Shown here: positions 1 to 13,219 of the stretch, one piece after another
Layout of the letters: every line of letters starts with the position of its first letter
Numbering within the stretch: the first letter of the stretch is position 1
NCBI GenBank assembly: GCA_025331565.1
Contig: JAFREQ010000021.1
Coordinates: 1,612,001-1,676,000, forward strand
Direction of reading: 5' to 3'
Length of the DNA stretch: 64,000 nucleotides
DNA from: Holacanthus passer
Lineage: Eukaryota > Chordata > Actinopteri > Pomacanthidae
Translations under genes and position numbers: made by a program
The notes under the pieces: generated by a model
Told to the model about the DNA's origin: nothing
What the model saw: only the letters and a program-made list of their open reading frames with translations
The model's database searches: none

Positions 1-416
1 ATAATGTTCCATGTGCAGTCGGAGAAGCTTACCTATGCAGCAGGATTTAATTAAAATCACATTAGCAGTGCCTTTCATGATTTGTTTGTGTTTTACGTTT
101 GTGCCCAGTGCAGACGACATGTGTCAGTTTATTGGCTTGGCAGTTACGTTTTTCACAACATTAAACTGTAACCTATAAACTTTATGTAATTTTTCACTTA
201 GATGACTGACTTGTATGTGGAGTGACTTGCTATTTAAGGGGCTTAGAGGAAGAATTATAACTTGACATATGAAAGGCAGAGCATATATAAATGTCGCAGG
301 GGAATATTTTCCATGTGTGTGGCCACGACTGCCTGCACACTTTCCTCCGCCTTGTTCATTATATGTTTCAAATTTGCATCAAATAAGTTGATAAGTAAAT
401 AAATGTCTACTCACTA

Positions 417-1104
417 CCAAGAGTATGTGGACACCCAAACATTACACCCATATGTGATTGTTGAGCATCTCCTTCCAAAACCATGGGAGTGAATCTGCTG
501 CTCTAAGAGCCTCTGTTCTTCTGGGAAGGCAAAAGCTTTAACAAAGAGAGAAAAGAGATTTAAAAAAGCTGAAGACTTAGTGTGTCTGAGTTCATTAGGC
601 TCTAATAGCAAAAGCCTGATCATCCTTTGTCACAAACTGTGACCTGGGAGCTCCATCCATGGATCTTAATGGTCCATAACTCAGAAATGTATTTAGGAGC
701 AGTTTAAGGCTATTTAAGGGCTTGAAAGTGAGCAATAAAATTTTTAATCAATTCAAAATCTAACAGGCAGTAGGGAGGCGAGCACAGGGGTGACGTTATC
801 ATGCCTCTTTGTCCCAGATTCTCAGTTTAGTATCATATGCAAAGTGTAAGGAAACCAGCAAATATTGACATTTTGGAAGCTAGAATTAGTGTATTTTAAG
901 CATTTTTCCTTTAAAAAGTCAATCTCGCTGTACACGTGACCCTTCTCGAGCTGTTGCCACAAAGTTGGAAGCACAGCGTTGTCTAAAATATGATTGTATG
1001 CTGTAGCATTACGATTTCCCTTATTTGAAACAAACCTAAAAAAAAATAGCACCTGACCAAAAGTATGCAAACTTATAGTGCAGGTGTCCAGACACTTTTG
1101 GCCA
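417..1104 (-). mobile_element. Degenerate Tc1-like DNA transposon fragment
   Basis: The left end (ccaagagtatgtggacaccc, from about 418) and the right end (aggtgtccagacacttttgg, to about 1103) are inverted copies of the fish Tc1-type terminus. Between them, minus-strand translation at about 950-1035 reads NRNATAYNHILDNAVLPTLW, matching the Tc1 transposase segment NATAYxDILDNxVLPTLWQQ. The middle is deleted and replaced by unrelated sequence, so it is non-functional. It lies in a wnk4 intron. Confidence 0.75.
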
Positions 1105-2130
1105 CATTTTGCTTGTAAGGCATAACCATTCTTAAATTTGTGCAAATAATTGTTTTGGGGTCCTCACAATAAGTATGATTGCCAATGTTAAAACATGAGG
1201 CACTAAACAAAGCAGCATATTTCTCCAGATCTTATCGGGGCCTCTGTCACCACAGGAATGAAGCAGAGTCACAAATTAGATTTGGACTGAGGGAAAACTG
1301 ATTCATTTTGAAGGTGCCTGTGAGGACACTGAAGCAAACTGCCTCAACAAAGAAACCTCTGTGCTCTGCTTCACATCCTCTAAATCAATATTCACATATG
1401 AGAAAACAGCATTTCAGTGACTGTACTGAAGCTTTTTGGGGATGAAGTTATTGCACAACGCATCAGTTCTTTAAAGGCAGTAAGGAAAGTCACACTGTCC
1501 TAGGAAGCAGAAGTGTCTTGAGAAAAATTTTAATGGTCATAACAAAAAGACTAAAGACAGTTACTGTGTGACATGTCAGTCTTTAAATGTGATAACAAAG
1601 TGTATCACTCAGCCTTTTTCTGCTAAATCAAATTATTGAAGTGTTTTGACCTAACATCAGCTGCTTGCTCGGGTATCTGCAGGCCAAACATCTTTTTGAC
1701 CTCGACTCTTTGCCTTCTTATCAGTGTGTTTTCAGGGCTGGGAGCTCTGCTGTAGCCTATTCACATTCTTATGATAGCATTTCAGAAAACTCCCTTATTT
1801 CATACGAGAGTGTAGACCTGCCTGAATACTTTCTGTTTTGAGATAAGCTCTGCAGAGAAGCTCCAGCTGTCATCACCAGTCATTTGAATGATTGGTTGAA
1901 GTGAGAGGAAGGAGGCAGGAGAGCATCTTGGGTTTTTTCCATGTTCATGAGCTCTTGGTATTGTTCTCTTCTGGTGTTGACATGATCGCAGAGCCGAATG
2001 TCATGCAGGCTAGAGGCAGAGGATTACGGTAACGTGCAGTGTAGGTGGGAGTGGCTGTGTACCTCCTCAGGTACTTGTTGATACAGTTTGAAGCCCGACA
2101 AATGAAGTAAAACTCTGATTGTTTTCACAG

Positions 2131-2219
2131 GGAATTAAACCTGACAGTTTCTACAAAGTCAAAGTCCCAGAGCTCAAGGAGATCATTGAGGGCTGCATTC
2201 GCATGAACAACGATGAAAG
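2131..2219 (+). CDS. wnk4: wnk4 exon: end of kinase C-lobe
   Basis: It begins GIKPDSFYKVKVPELKE and continues through EIIEGCIRMNNDER, the last helices of the WNK kinase fold (human: GIKPNSFHKVKIPEVKE). Acceptor is ttttcacag, donor gtacag; the exon ends in phase 2 and the Arg codon is completed by the next exon. Confidence 0.93.
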
Positions 2220-5200
2220 GTACAGGTGAAAACATACACTGTGATCAATAACACAAAAACAAACTCAAACTGATCTTTATGAAGTGCACTAATCTCGAAA
2301 GTGAAAAAACTACAAACTATGGCTGTTTTCTTCCTTCACTGCAGGTACACCATTCAGGACCTCCTGGATCACCCCTTCTTCCAGGAGAACAACGGCGTGC
2401 ACGTGGAGCTGGCCGAAGAGGACGACATGGTGAAGCCGGGCCTGAAGCTGTGGCTGCGCATGGACGACACCAAGAAGCTCCACGGGAAGTACAAGGACAA
2501 CAACGCCATCGAGTTCCTCTTCGAGCTTTACAAAGACGTGCCCGAGGAGGTGTCTCAGGAGATGGTAAGCCGACATGCGGAGGTCAACCTGCACTGCTTT
2601 ACTAACCCAGATTGTAGTGGCCAGTAGTGAGGAAATTGAGTGATGGATCCCAGATCGACAGATAAAGGCGACTTCAACCAACCCACTCATGTTCTCTGCA
2701 TCTCGAGCTTGATTCATGATGACATCTTTAGATTTTCTGAGGGAAGGAATTACTAGATATGGAGTTCCTCCTCACAAAAGAGACATGCTGAAGAAAAGCC
2801 AGTGTGATGAGATGACAGATGGACTTTATTTTCATGGACCCTGTTACAGGCTGAGATAATATCACATCACAGAGACTGACATTATGGGCGAAACAGACAT
2901 TTCTCTTTGAGTTATTTGTCTTTTGACACTCGACCCCAAACAGTGAAAGCAGCCTCACTAATGCACCCTGGCATCATTATGCTTCTTTTATGGTTCTGTT
3001 ATGACAGCAGAAACTCTGAAATGCGTTCCAGCCCATAAAGAGAACGCCTTGCAGAGTGTGTCAAGGGCACGGCTCAACATTTAATCATCAGCGGTTCGAA
3101 ATGTGAGAGCGTGTCTCAGGAAGAGCCGAGGTCACGTCTTTAATAATAAAATGGCTCTCTTGCTCGTTACGAAACAGGCCGACATGTCCTCCAGAACCCC
3201 CTCAGCAGAGGTCACTTTTAATGAAAATGCACGACACAATTCCTTACTTGTTTACCTCTTTGTGGTAGTTTTCATCAAGATCAAATTTGGTATCAGCAGG
3301 GGACATCTAGTCCGGTCGATCTGCTGTAATCTGACTAAGTGTTGAGAGGCAGGTTGGGACTGAGTGTCCCACTCTGCTGGACTGGGTGTCACAAGGGGTT
3401 GTGCAAGACTCCAAACTAACAGAGACTGTAGACAATGTGTTCTGGCTTTACAGAACAAATTTAAGTTAAGTTTTCTAACAAAAAGCTTCACATTAAAACC
3501 TGCGTGATCATCAAAGCCTGCGTGATCATCAAAGCCTGCGTGATCAGGTCACAACGTGCAACAGACCGTGTCAATGTATTGCAGCAGCACATCGCGGACC
3601 GTGACTTATACACATGTGTTGGTGTTGTGCCCTGAGCATCTCTGTGTGTTGTTATGCAGGTCGTGCTTGGGTTCGTGTGCGAGGCAGACTTCAAGCTCGT
3701 GGCCAAGGCCATACGGGACAGGGTGACGGCCATCAAGCGGCAGAGGGAGAAGCTGAGACGGCAGGCAGAGGAGCGGAAGAAGAAGCAGGAGCAGGAGGCC
3801 ATAGAAGAAGAGAGTCAGCCTCCTTTACCCAAAGTCGGCGACGTGGTTGCAGCAGATTCTCCCACCCCGGCCCTGACGCCTCCGGCCCCCATCCTGTCCC
3901 CCGTCACCAGCTCTGTGGACTCCGGCGTCAGCTCCAACTACCCTGCAGAGCCAGAGGAGCCTGAGGCCGACCAGCACTTCCACATGCGCCACAACAGCCT
4001 GTCCTCTGCTAACTGTGAGCTGCATAATATATCATCACATAGTATGAAAAGTTTGTTGGCTCCATCTCTGGTGATTTTAGGCTTGTAAAACACTTTTAAA
4101 GCTAATTGGATAATATGAAAACAATAGTGTCATCAATGATAGTATCATCAGCTTTAAAACATTAAAGAGTACAGTAAAAATAAAGTACATAACACCTCAA
4201 TACATTTGCACAATATAATATATTTGAAATCAGTAACTAGTATCAACTAGTAACTGTCACATAAATATAATTGAGTAAAAAGAAAAATCTTTTCCTCTAA
4301 GATGTTTGAAGTTGAAAGTAGCATAAAATTGAAATGTTCGAGAAAAATACTGTGAAATTGTAATTACGTACAATACTTCAGTAAATGTACTTGTTCCACT
4401 CCACCACTCTTTGAAACCCACTGCATCGCTTGCATCACTTGCATCATGTGTATCAGATTTATCAGAGTTCAACTTTTGATCTGTGTCCTGGTCAGAAATG
4501 CACCATAAACTCTGGAGACAAATGTTTTCCGCCGCATCATTATTTGTAACAGAAAGCTGTTCAGATCTCAGAGCACATGAGAGGCATACAGTGAAATGTG
4601 AAACTGTGGATAACTGAATTATTCAGTCCCTGTAAGTCTCATGTGTGTGTGTGTGTGTGTGTACACGTGCTGTGGTTATTGAATATGTCTCAGCTTTTAT
4701 GTAAAACAACAGCCCAAATATTCTTCTTTTAGTGAATCAGTTTGATCTCATCTCAATATATTCAACATCTCCTGTGTGTCTCCAGAACAGTGTTAATCCA
4801 CAGTGACACCCTCTAACTTTTTATTGTGTTTGTGTCTCAGCTTGGGGTCATTAGACAAGTGTGTTTCTGTGCATAAGAGTGTGTACCCTGCAGCTTGTGT
4901 GTTAGCCAGGCCACAGTTGATCACATGCTAATGGCTGATGCCCTTTGTTGAAACAGCTGACTGCGAGACGGACGGCTATCAGAGCTCCTCCGGGCTTCAG
5001 GATCCGCTGGAGGCCGGCAGCTTCAACGCTCCCGCGACACCTCCCACCGCACACCCAGACACGCCGACAGCTAACGGTTTCCCCATCCCAGCCCTCCGCT
5101 TCCCCTCGGTGAGCGGCCTCGATAAAGAACTTGTTATCAAAGTGGAGAGCGCAGGGGGTTGGAGGCGGAAAGGATGGCTTTCAGGACTTTACAAGACCTC

Positions 5201-8200
5201 CTACATCGACATTACTCAGCCTAAAAGAGTGTCGACAGAGAGTTATGCAAACAGTATGTAGCTGGAAAGTAAGGTGCTTAAAACCTTTAGGAGCAAGGGA
5301 GGGAATAAAATACAACTCACTGCAAATGAAAGCTGGAGTGCAGGACTTTTACATATGATTGATACTCAAGCATCTGCATTGATATTCAAAATTCATTTAC
5401 TAGGCTGATGGGAATGTCATGAGTTTTGCAGGTATTTGAACCAAAGCTAAATTTTTAGAAAAGCTGTAATTTTGACATAATATTGGCTCTTGATGAAGTC
5501 ATCCTAAAGAGGGACATGAGACAAATTTCATGCCAATCCATCCAATAGTTGTTCAGACATTTCACAAGTCAGAGGATCACCAACCTACAAAGTCTGTAGG
5601 TTTCATCCTCTGGGGACAATGAAAGTCTGTAAATTCCATGGCGATCCATCCAATAGTTTAATTAATAATTTAGTGGCGGACAGAACAGAATGCCATCCCT
5701 GAATAAAAACCATGACTATATATGTGTCCATTTTTATCAAAGCAAAGGGCCAAATTGAGAAATTTTATGGTTAAAGAGTTTTACATTTTTTGAATTGATT
5801 TGAAGTCAATCTAATAGCGCACTTAAATTTCAGTATGTCAATTTTCCTGCTTACTATCTAACACTGAAGTTTCCAAAGAAAATAAATCAGTCCACCTTTA
5901 CCTTACCACGTCCCTCTTTTCTATTCATAGAGTATTGCTGTATCCAACAACACCGAACATGGCAACTCAGGGCCCCCGAGTGGCTTCAACTCCCCTGTGG
6001 ACAGGTAACGCTCAGCCGTCCTCTCTCCTCTCTCTGCTCTATTTTTAGATATCCAAGGAACAATGATGTTCAATCGTCTTCTTTATTTAAGTTAGAGATG
6101 TGAAAATCAATGTGAATCTAGTAGAAATGTCTGGTCCTCCCTGAGTAACTCCTCCTCCTCCACATCTGCGGTGCTGTGACAACAAGCTTGAGGCGATCGA
6201 CAGGCTCTCCTGTGTTTTTATTGCAGCCAGGCTGAGGGGACCCTTGCAGGTTTTTGTGTGACTGGCTCTCAGATGTTGTGGAGGCCCCTGTTTTCCATGT
6301 TGGTGGGATGTTGAGGAGAGAGTTGCTTTATTCTTGGCATGAGAGCCGACAATGGACGTTAGATACACGCGTGTCTGTGCGTTGGAGGTTGTCATCTGGG
6401 CTCCATCTTTTGTTCAGAGACTATAATGTTTATCATAATGATATTGTCACCATGTACAACCAGATGTGAGATGAAGGCTTCATGCGACATTTGTTTTGAA
6501 AAAAAGTAAAAATGCCATTTTCTAAAGCTCAATGTAACGTGTTCAAATTGCTTGTTACACCCAGTCAACAGTTTGAAACCCAAAGATATTCAATTTACAT
6601 TGATATGAAATAAAGAAAAAGAATTTTAAAATGAATTCATGTGTTGCTGATAGTCCATAGTCCATAGTAGTATGAAATGTCAACGTTTATCATGTTTCAT
6701 AACAGCTGACACGTGCTGATCTAGAGTCTTAAACATACTCCTGTTTGCTTCCTCTGAGAAAAACCCTGGATTACTGATGAGCTGGTGTTTCATCACAAAC
6801 CAGATGAACCTTTTGCAACATCAACACAAATGTTTAAGTCTCATTTCCCTGTGCTCGGTGTTTAAAGGTGAAAACACTTTTTACCCTGAACTAAAGTTAC
6901 CCGTGAGGTGGAGGTTTTTATACGGAGACGGGCGGGCGCTGCCAACCGGTAGGCTTGTAAATGTTTGCAGCCTGTAGATGGAGGGGAGTCTGTGACCGCA
7001 GCGATCCAAAAAGACCCATGAGACGCAATTAGCTGAACCAAAGCTTTTTATAAAACCAGCTGAATGTTCTCCAGTTCTCTGAAACCTAAACCTCGTTCAT
7101 TGTATAAACACGACGGTTCACATGGACGTGTTGCGTCCTCTGGACGAACACCAGCTTCATGTAGACTCTCAACAGGCCTCGTTAAACTGTATTGTTTAAC
7201 TCTGCTGTTTATACCCGAGGGACATTCCACTGCAACACATCAAGACTTTATTTGACACTTCAGAGTGTTGTTTGTTATCATGTGTGAAGCCAAGATAATC
7301 AGCCATGATGGATATTCAATTTGTTTTATGCTTCTGTTGTCGCTGATGAATTTGCTTTGAAATGGTCACATGAGGAATGTTTCAGTGGCATTTTTTTGTG
7401 TATTTTCTAACCAGAGGCATGTGTAATGTGTTTGCAGCTACGCCTCCGATGTGACTTCGGGCTTGAGTGACGGCTACGAGGGCCTATCAGAGAAGAGCGA
7501 GAAAACGGCTGCGAGGCGAACTGCTGGGAAGCTGTTCAGGAGGAGGGCGCGTTCAAGGCTGCGCATCACAGGGGTACAATAAATCTTCTGTTTGGTTTGA
7601 TTTCTACACTGTTCATTTAAAGACATCACAAACAAATAAATCAGCCGGCTGAGTGATTTATGAGTGATTGATTTATCAGATTAATTTTGCTTCTGAGCTC
7701 CACCCTGATTATCAGTAGCTAGGAAGATGTTCTTTCCCCCAGCAGCCGCAGCACATTTTCCTTCTGATCAGGACACACTGTGGTTTTTTAACGAGCATGT
7801 TTGGACTGGAGGCCGAGACAAACAGATCATGTATAACCACATGTGCATACAGTGCTACAAAGAGGGCAATGCACACATACAACACATGTATTTTACAGTA
7901 GACTCAAACACATGTTCACACAACCACATGTTTGCGCACAGACAAAAACATATTGTTCCTCCTGTGTTTAACTTGGTTCGGTGGTTTAGTGGGTAAACAG
8001 ACACCTGTCGTTACCATTGATCCTCCGTCTCTGCAGCTCTCTGATAAAGTGGACCGGGTGGTGGAGTGTCAGCTGCAGACACACAATGACAAGATGGTGA
8101 CCTTCAAGTTCGACCTGGATGGAGATAACCCCGAAGACATCGCTGCTGTCATGGTGAGTCATTACTCTTTAGTCATTGGCCAAGAAATGATCAATAGGTA

Positions 8201-11200
8201 TATTCAGAATATTAACAATAAAACAGTCAGGTCAGTCAATCAGGTTAAAAAACAGTGGTTTCTTTTGTTTTGTCCCAGTTATTTACTTAAGCTGTGAATA
8301 GTATGTGTGTGTAAAATTTGGCTTTGGACCAAGTAACAATTGATTATAGTTTGGTTTGATGATTCTGATATAATAGAGATCCAACACTTTTTTAGCTGTA
8401 ACTGTGAGAGATGTGCTGATAGAGTATTGAATCTATACGCTAAGAAATCGTTTTCATTTCAAATTTGTGTGAATAAAATGATTGGGGGAGATCCCAAAGA
8501 TATTATGTCAGGCAGAAAATTATGGAAATGTGTATAAAATGATGCACAAGACATCTATCATATTATATATATATGTTTTATTCAATCAGGTAAAAGTCTC
8601 AGATTCAAATCTCTTTCAGAAGTGACCTTCCCAAGACGGCATCATAAACCTTGTTTCAACAATAAACACAAACAATACAAACGGACAAATACAACCGACA
8701 CACACTACAAATGACAGTCTATCTTAAAAAGAGTTCTTACCTCCTCAATCTGTAGGAGGCATGGTGTGAAATCCTGCATCACACCCACTGGACAAAACAG
8801 AAGATGTAAATACTTCCCTCATGTAATCTCTGCATCTCCTCTCCCACCACTCATGCCCATATGTTCTGGTTCAGTGCCAAGCTTCAAGGATTTTGGTCTC
8901 TCATCTTTAAAACAATCTGAGAATGCCTGAAGAAAACTATTGACCCGTCTCCGTTTGGTGACCCTCTAGACTCCGGCATGCAACTGGAGCCGTCGGTCTC
9001 GTTTTTATTTCTTTACTAGCCAGACGCCCTAATTTCACTTAAATGGAAAGACGCACACCCTCCTGCCTTTACTCCCTGGATCAAAGACAAACTGTACTTT
9101 AAGTCCGAGAAAATAAAATGCTGATTAAGAGTAAAGTATGAAATTCCTTTTCTTGACCTTTTTAAAGAGAAAACCCAGTGAACCACTCTTTGAAATGGAA
9201 AAAGGCAGAACTCGCCACGCTCTCACCCTGCAGTTTGTTTTATATATATGCATATCTGATAGCCTGTTGTTTTTTCAAATCTTTCTTTTAATTTAGTCTT
9301 GGGTTCGAATGTTTCACTAAGTGTAAATATCATAGAGCTTCAATGAAGAACTGGAACAAGCTGACACAGAATATATATGACACTGTCAGACTTACCTTAA
9401 CTCAAGCTTAAAGCTAAGGAGAAATAAAGTGGATGTTAAGGGTTAACAATCGGAGAACTTTTTAGGATTGCACAGAAATAAATAAATGATCTCACTCTGT
9501 CAGCTGATAAGACCGACAGATTCCTCTATCTCAGCTCGTACACATGATTCATCCTGCTCCCAGTTAACAGCCTTTTTGTTTGTCGATCCAAACCGTGGCT
9601 GATAGTATATCTAACTTTCTGTGAAGTGAGTGACGCAGGTAAGCAGCCCCCTCCCCCCGGTACTGTCTTTAAGCTTCATTAGCCTAGAGAGGCAGAGCAC
9701 ATCTCCGAGCCCGTGTGAGCAAACAGTGATGAGGCAGCGTGTGCAGCAGCACTTTTTGTTCACTGAATGTACTGTTTTCCTGACTCTTGAAACACAGGGG
9801 GCTTTTGTTTACTGAGTCTTGGCGCAGCAGGGGCGCTTGGCATCACAACAGCCCCTGTGGTTCTCAGAGCAGGCTTTTAAATGAGCTGAATTATGCCATG
9901 CTGACAGGAAACGGTCACCACGCCCCAACCCACAATTCACAGCAACGCTCAAAAGTGCATGAATATGCAAAACTCCAAACCTCCTCGCACAAACTGCTGT
10001 GTTGTGGATTTACACGAGATGATTTCTGTACTTTTTCCGAGGAATAAGCATTAGCTGCGGGTCGGTGGGTGTGTGTTTGGATGGGTGGGTAGATTTCATA
10101 GATGGACACACAAATAAACAACAAGTACGTTTAGTAATTTTAGAAGCATGTGCCTGTTTCTTTACAGTGGTGGAAAGTAAGTGCTTTTACTCAAGTACTG
10201 TGCTTAAGTACAGTTTTAAGGTACTTTTACTTTCCATTTTCTTCTACTTTATACTTCTACTCTGCTCCATTTTGGTGTGAAATACTGTATTTTCTTCTTC
10301 TCCACTTGATTTATTTGACAGCTATATTATCATTTTATGATTTTATATAGAAAACATGATGAACTTCTAAAAGATAATGCATTGCTGTAGATTTAACAAC
10401 TTTATATAAATAAGTAGGTCAAATTATCACCACCTGGAATAGTAAAAGACTACTTATACGTTACACGGTATCATAACACTCACAGGAGCCATTTTTCTGT
10501 ATAATGAGTACTTTGATACTTTAAGTACATTCTGCTGAAAATACCTAGGTACTTTTACTTAAATTTTAAATCCTGGATTTTTACTTGTAATGGAGTATTG
10601 TCACATTGCAGCATTGCTACTTTTATTTGCAAATTTCCCCACTGTGGGACAAATAAAGGTTTATCTTATCTCATCTTATCTTATATAGTAAAGTATCTGA
10701 ATACTTCTTCAATCATTCTCGTTTTGTCTTCAAGGTGCACAATGAATTCATCCTGCCGTCAGAGAAGGAGGGCTTCATCCACCGCATGGGGGACATCATC
10801 AAACGGGCTGAGTCTCTGATGGCCAAAGAGCAGCCGGTCCACTCCAGCGGCCACCGCCTTCCCCAGTCTGCTTTCCACGGCGGGGTTAACTCATTGTCTT
10901 CCTCACAGGTCAGCAGCAGCACCTGCTCCCTCTCAGTAATCCACATCTCATTGTTGGCTGAGAACAAAGGAAGTAACAGTACCTGAGCGTGTGTTTCACT
11001 GCGCGGTCTGATCATCATAAATCACATCAGCTGTAGTGTGTCGAGCTTATCTAAGGCAGACCCTTAAATCTGGTGCAAATGGAAATCTGTAGAGTGGAGC
11101 TTCCTACGCTGGAAATAAACAGTAGAGTGCTCTCCTCACTGCCCACAATCCCTCTCGAGACTTGCCCTTAAAGAAAGGAGGTTAAGTGTTCCTAAAGCCA

Positions 11201-13184
11201 CCTGAGGTAGTCATGTTCTAATGTCATAAAAACCTGTGATTTGTGGAAACATACCCCATGCCTCCTTTTTTTTTTTCCACATTCATTTGTTCCCACAACC
11301 ACAAATCCTTTCCTGTGCGTACACCATAATGAACTTTCCAGCATATCTGCCCACGTCGAATGGTTTAAATAATTTATGTTTGCATTTAATAAGCTTTTCT
11401 GTGAAAATGTAAAATGAAGACTACCGGGAAAGAAAACAGTTATTAGGAGCAGTGCCACCCTGTGAAAGATATTGTATGACCTAATGCCTAATCAGGTACA
11501 GTTTGTCTGCTGAAAGGAACCTTGTCTGTTCTGCCAGAACACAATCTCCTTGTGCCCCCTAGTACAAATGATCAAACAAGTTCATACTGTAAATGATGGA
11601 GAAAAAATAATGTGTGGAACAAGAGACAAGTAAGAGCAGTAAACCTCTAACTATCCACCTTGTTCACCATGTTTCCAACCTTCTGGCTACGTAATTACCC
11701 CGAACCGCTGTGGACAAATCTCTCCTGGCTCCACTCCAATACCTGATTAAAAACACTGCATGGACCACATCCCCCAAGAAGTGCTCTCACCAGCACCGTC
11801 CAGCCAAAAACCAGAGCAGGCTAGTTAAGTCAGGGAGAAAAACCCACGAGTTCAGAGACTCATCTGTTTATCTCTGTTCTGAGGGAGGACACTATTCTGA
11901 GACACTGTGTATAAATGAAGCTTCAATCCCTGGACTGTTGAGCTGTTGCTGGTTTCTTAAAGAACAAGACAAGTGTGCAGCCATGTTACTGAGTGGCTTA
12001 CATTATATTTTCACCATCCTAATTTAGCTTGTTAGTTTTTGCTAATTAGCACTAAACACAAAGTAAGATATCATGTCAAGATATTTGAAAAATTTAACTT
12101 GCTGGTGGCGCCAAAGGAAAAGCCAGGATCACCAAGTCAAAAGTTGTTGAGAAAAAGTTTCTTCACCTCTCAGTTTTTGCAGATGCACAGTGGCCAGTTA
12201 TCCAGATTATGGAGGTTAAATGACTTTCCATAAAATGCACAAAGTAACAATAGTTATGTTAACTGGTTAATAACGTGGGATTTATGAGGGAAACAGCTCT
12301 TCACAGATGAACAGTAAATTTTTTACAGTCACCTTAGTATTAACTTTATTATCCACTTAATCCATGCTGCACTACACTGACAAGGAACACACACCCGTAT
12401 ACCTGAGGTCAGGCCTCAGGGTCACCTCCATCGACTCAAGTCTGAAGCATCCAGTGATTTAGCTTAAAGGGGCATTTCATAGATTTTACATGTCAAGTCA
12501 GTTTACGAGGGCGTTAAAATTACATCACCTGCAGAGAGCCTGCATTACTGGGATGTTTGAAAGACCTGGCAGTAAGGGTCTCATCAAAGACGCTAATAAG
12601 TGGCATATGGGAAGTGTAGGATCTAGTGTTTTTGGAGAATGACCCATTATGGGGACTCTTCTGCATCAATTTTGTCAATTCTGCTTTTGTATATCTGTGT
12701 CTCAGAAATCTGGAAAGGGAAAATGGAAAATGATAGATGTTATATTGATACAACAAATAGTACTATGTTAATATTAACACAGTTCATCTTCTAGCCACAT
12801 TTCAGTGCTGGTGATCAAACCTACAAAGCAGTTTCTCAATAATTAAAAGAAGTGGAGATTGAGTTTTATCACGTGTGCTCTCTTACAGCCCAACCTGCAC
12901 AGTCACACCCTGCCTCGAACCAACTCCTCCTCCTCTCTGCCCGGTGAGTCTCTCTTCTGGTGTCATGAACTTAATGCACTCATTAACACAAAACTAGATC
13001 ATTTGATGCTTGAGGAGATTAAACGTGATACGAATGAAGTGAATGAGCGTCTGCCAACTTTGCCTCCTGCTTTTTTTTAATTGTTTCATGAAAGTCTGAA
13101 ATTCAACAATTAACATCAAGTGTGTGTGAACTGCATAAAGGCTTCGTTTGCTTGTTGCATCTTTTTTGTCGTGCATGACCATTG

Positions 13185-13219
<35 letters not shown>

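Noticed and set aside
4015..5261. Open frames running past the wnk4 donors at 4015 and 5109
   Set aside because: Consensus donors, matching phases and homology of the joined SDCETDGYQSSSG segment favour splicing; the read-through peptides match nothing in WNK4.
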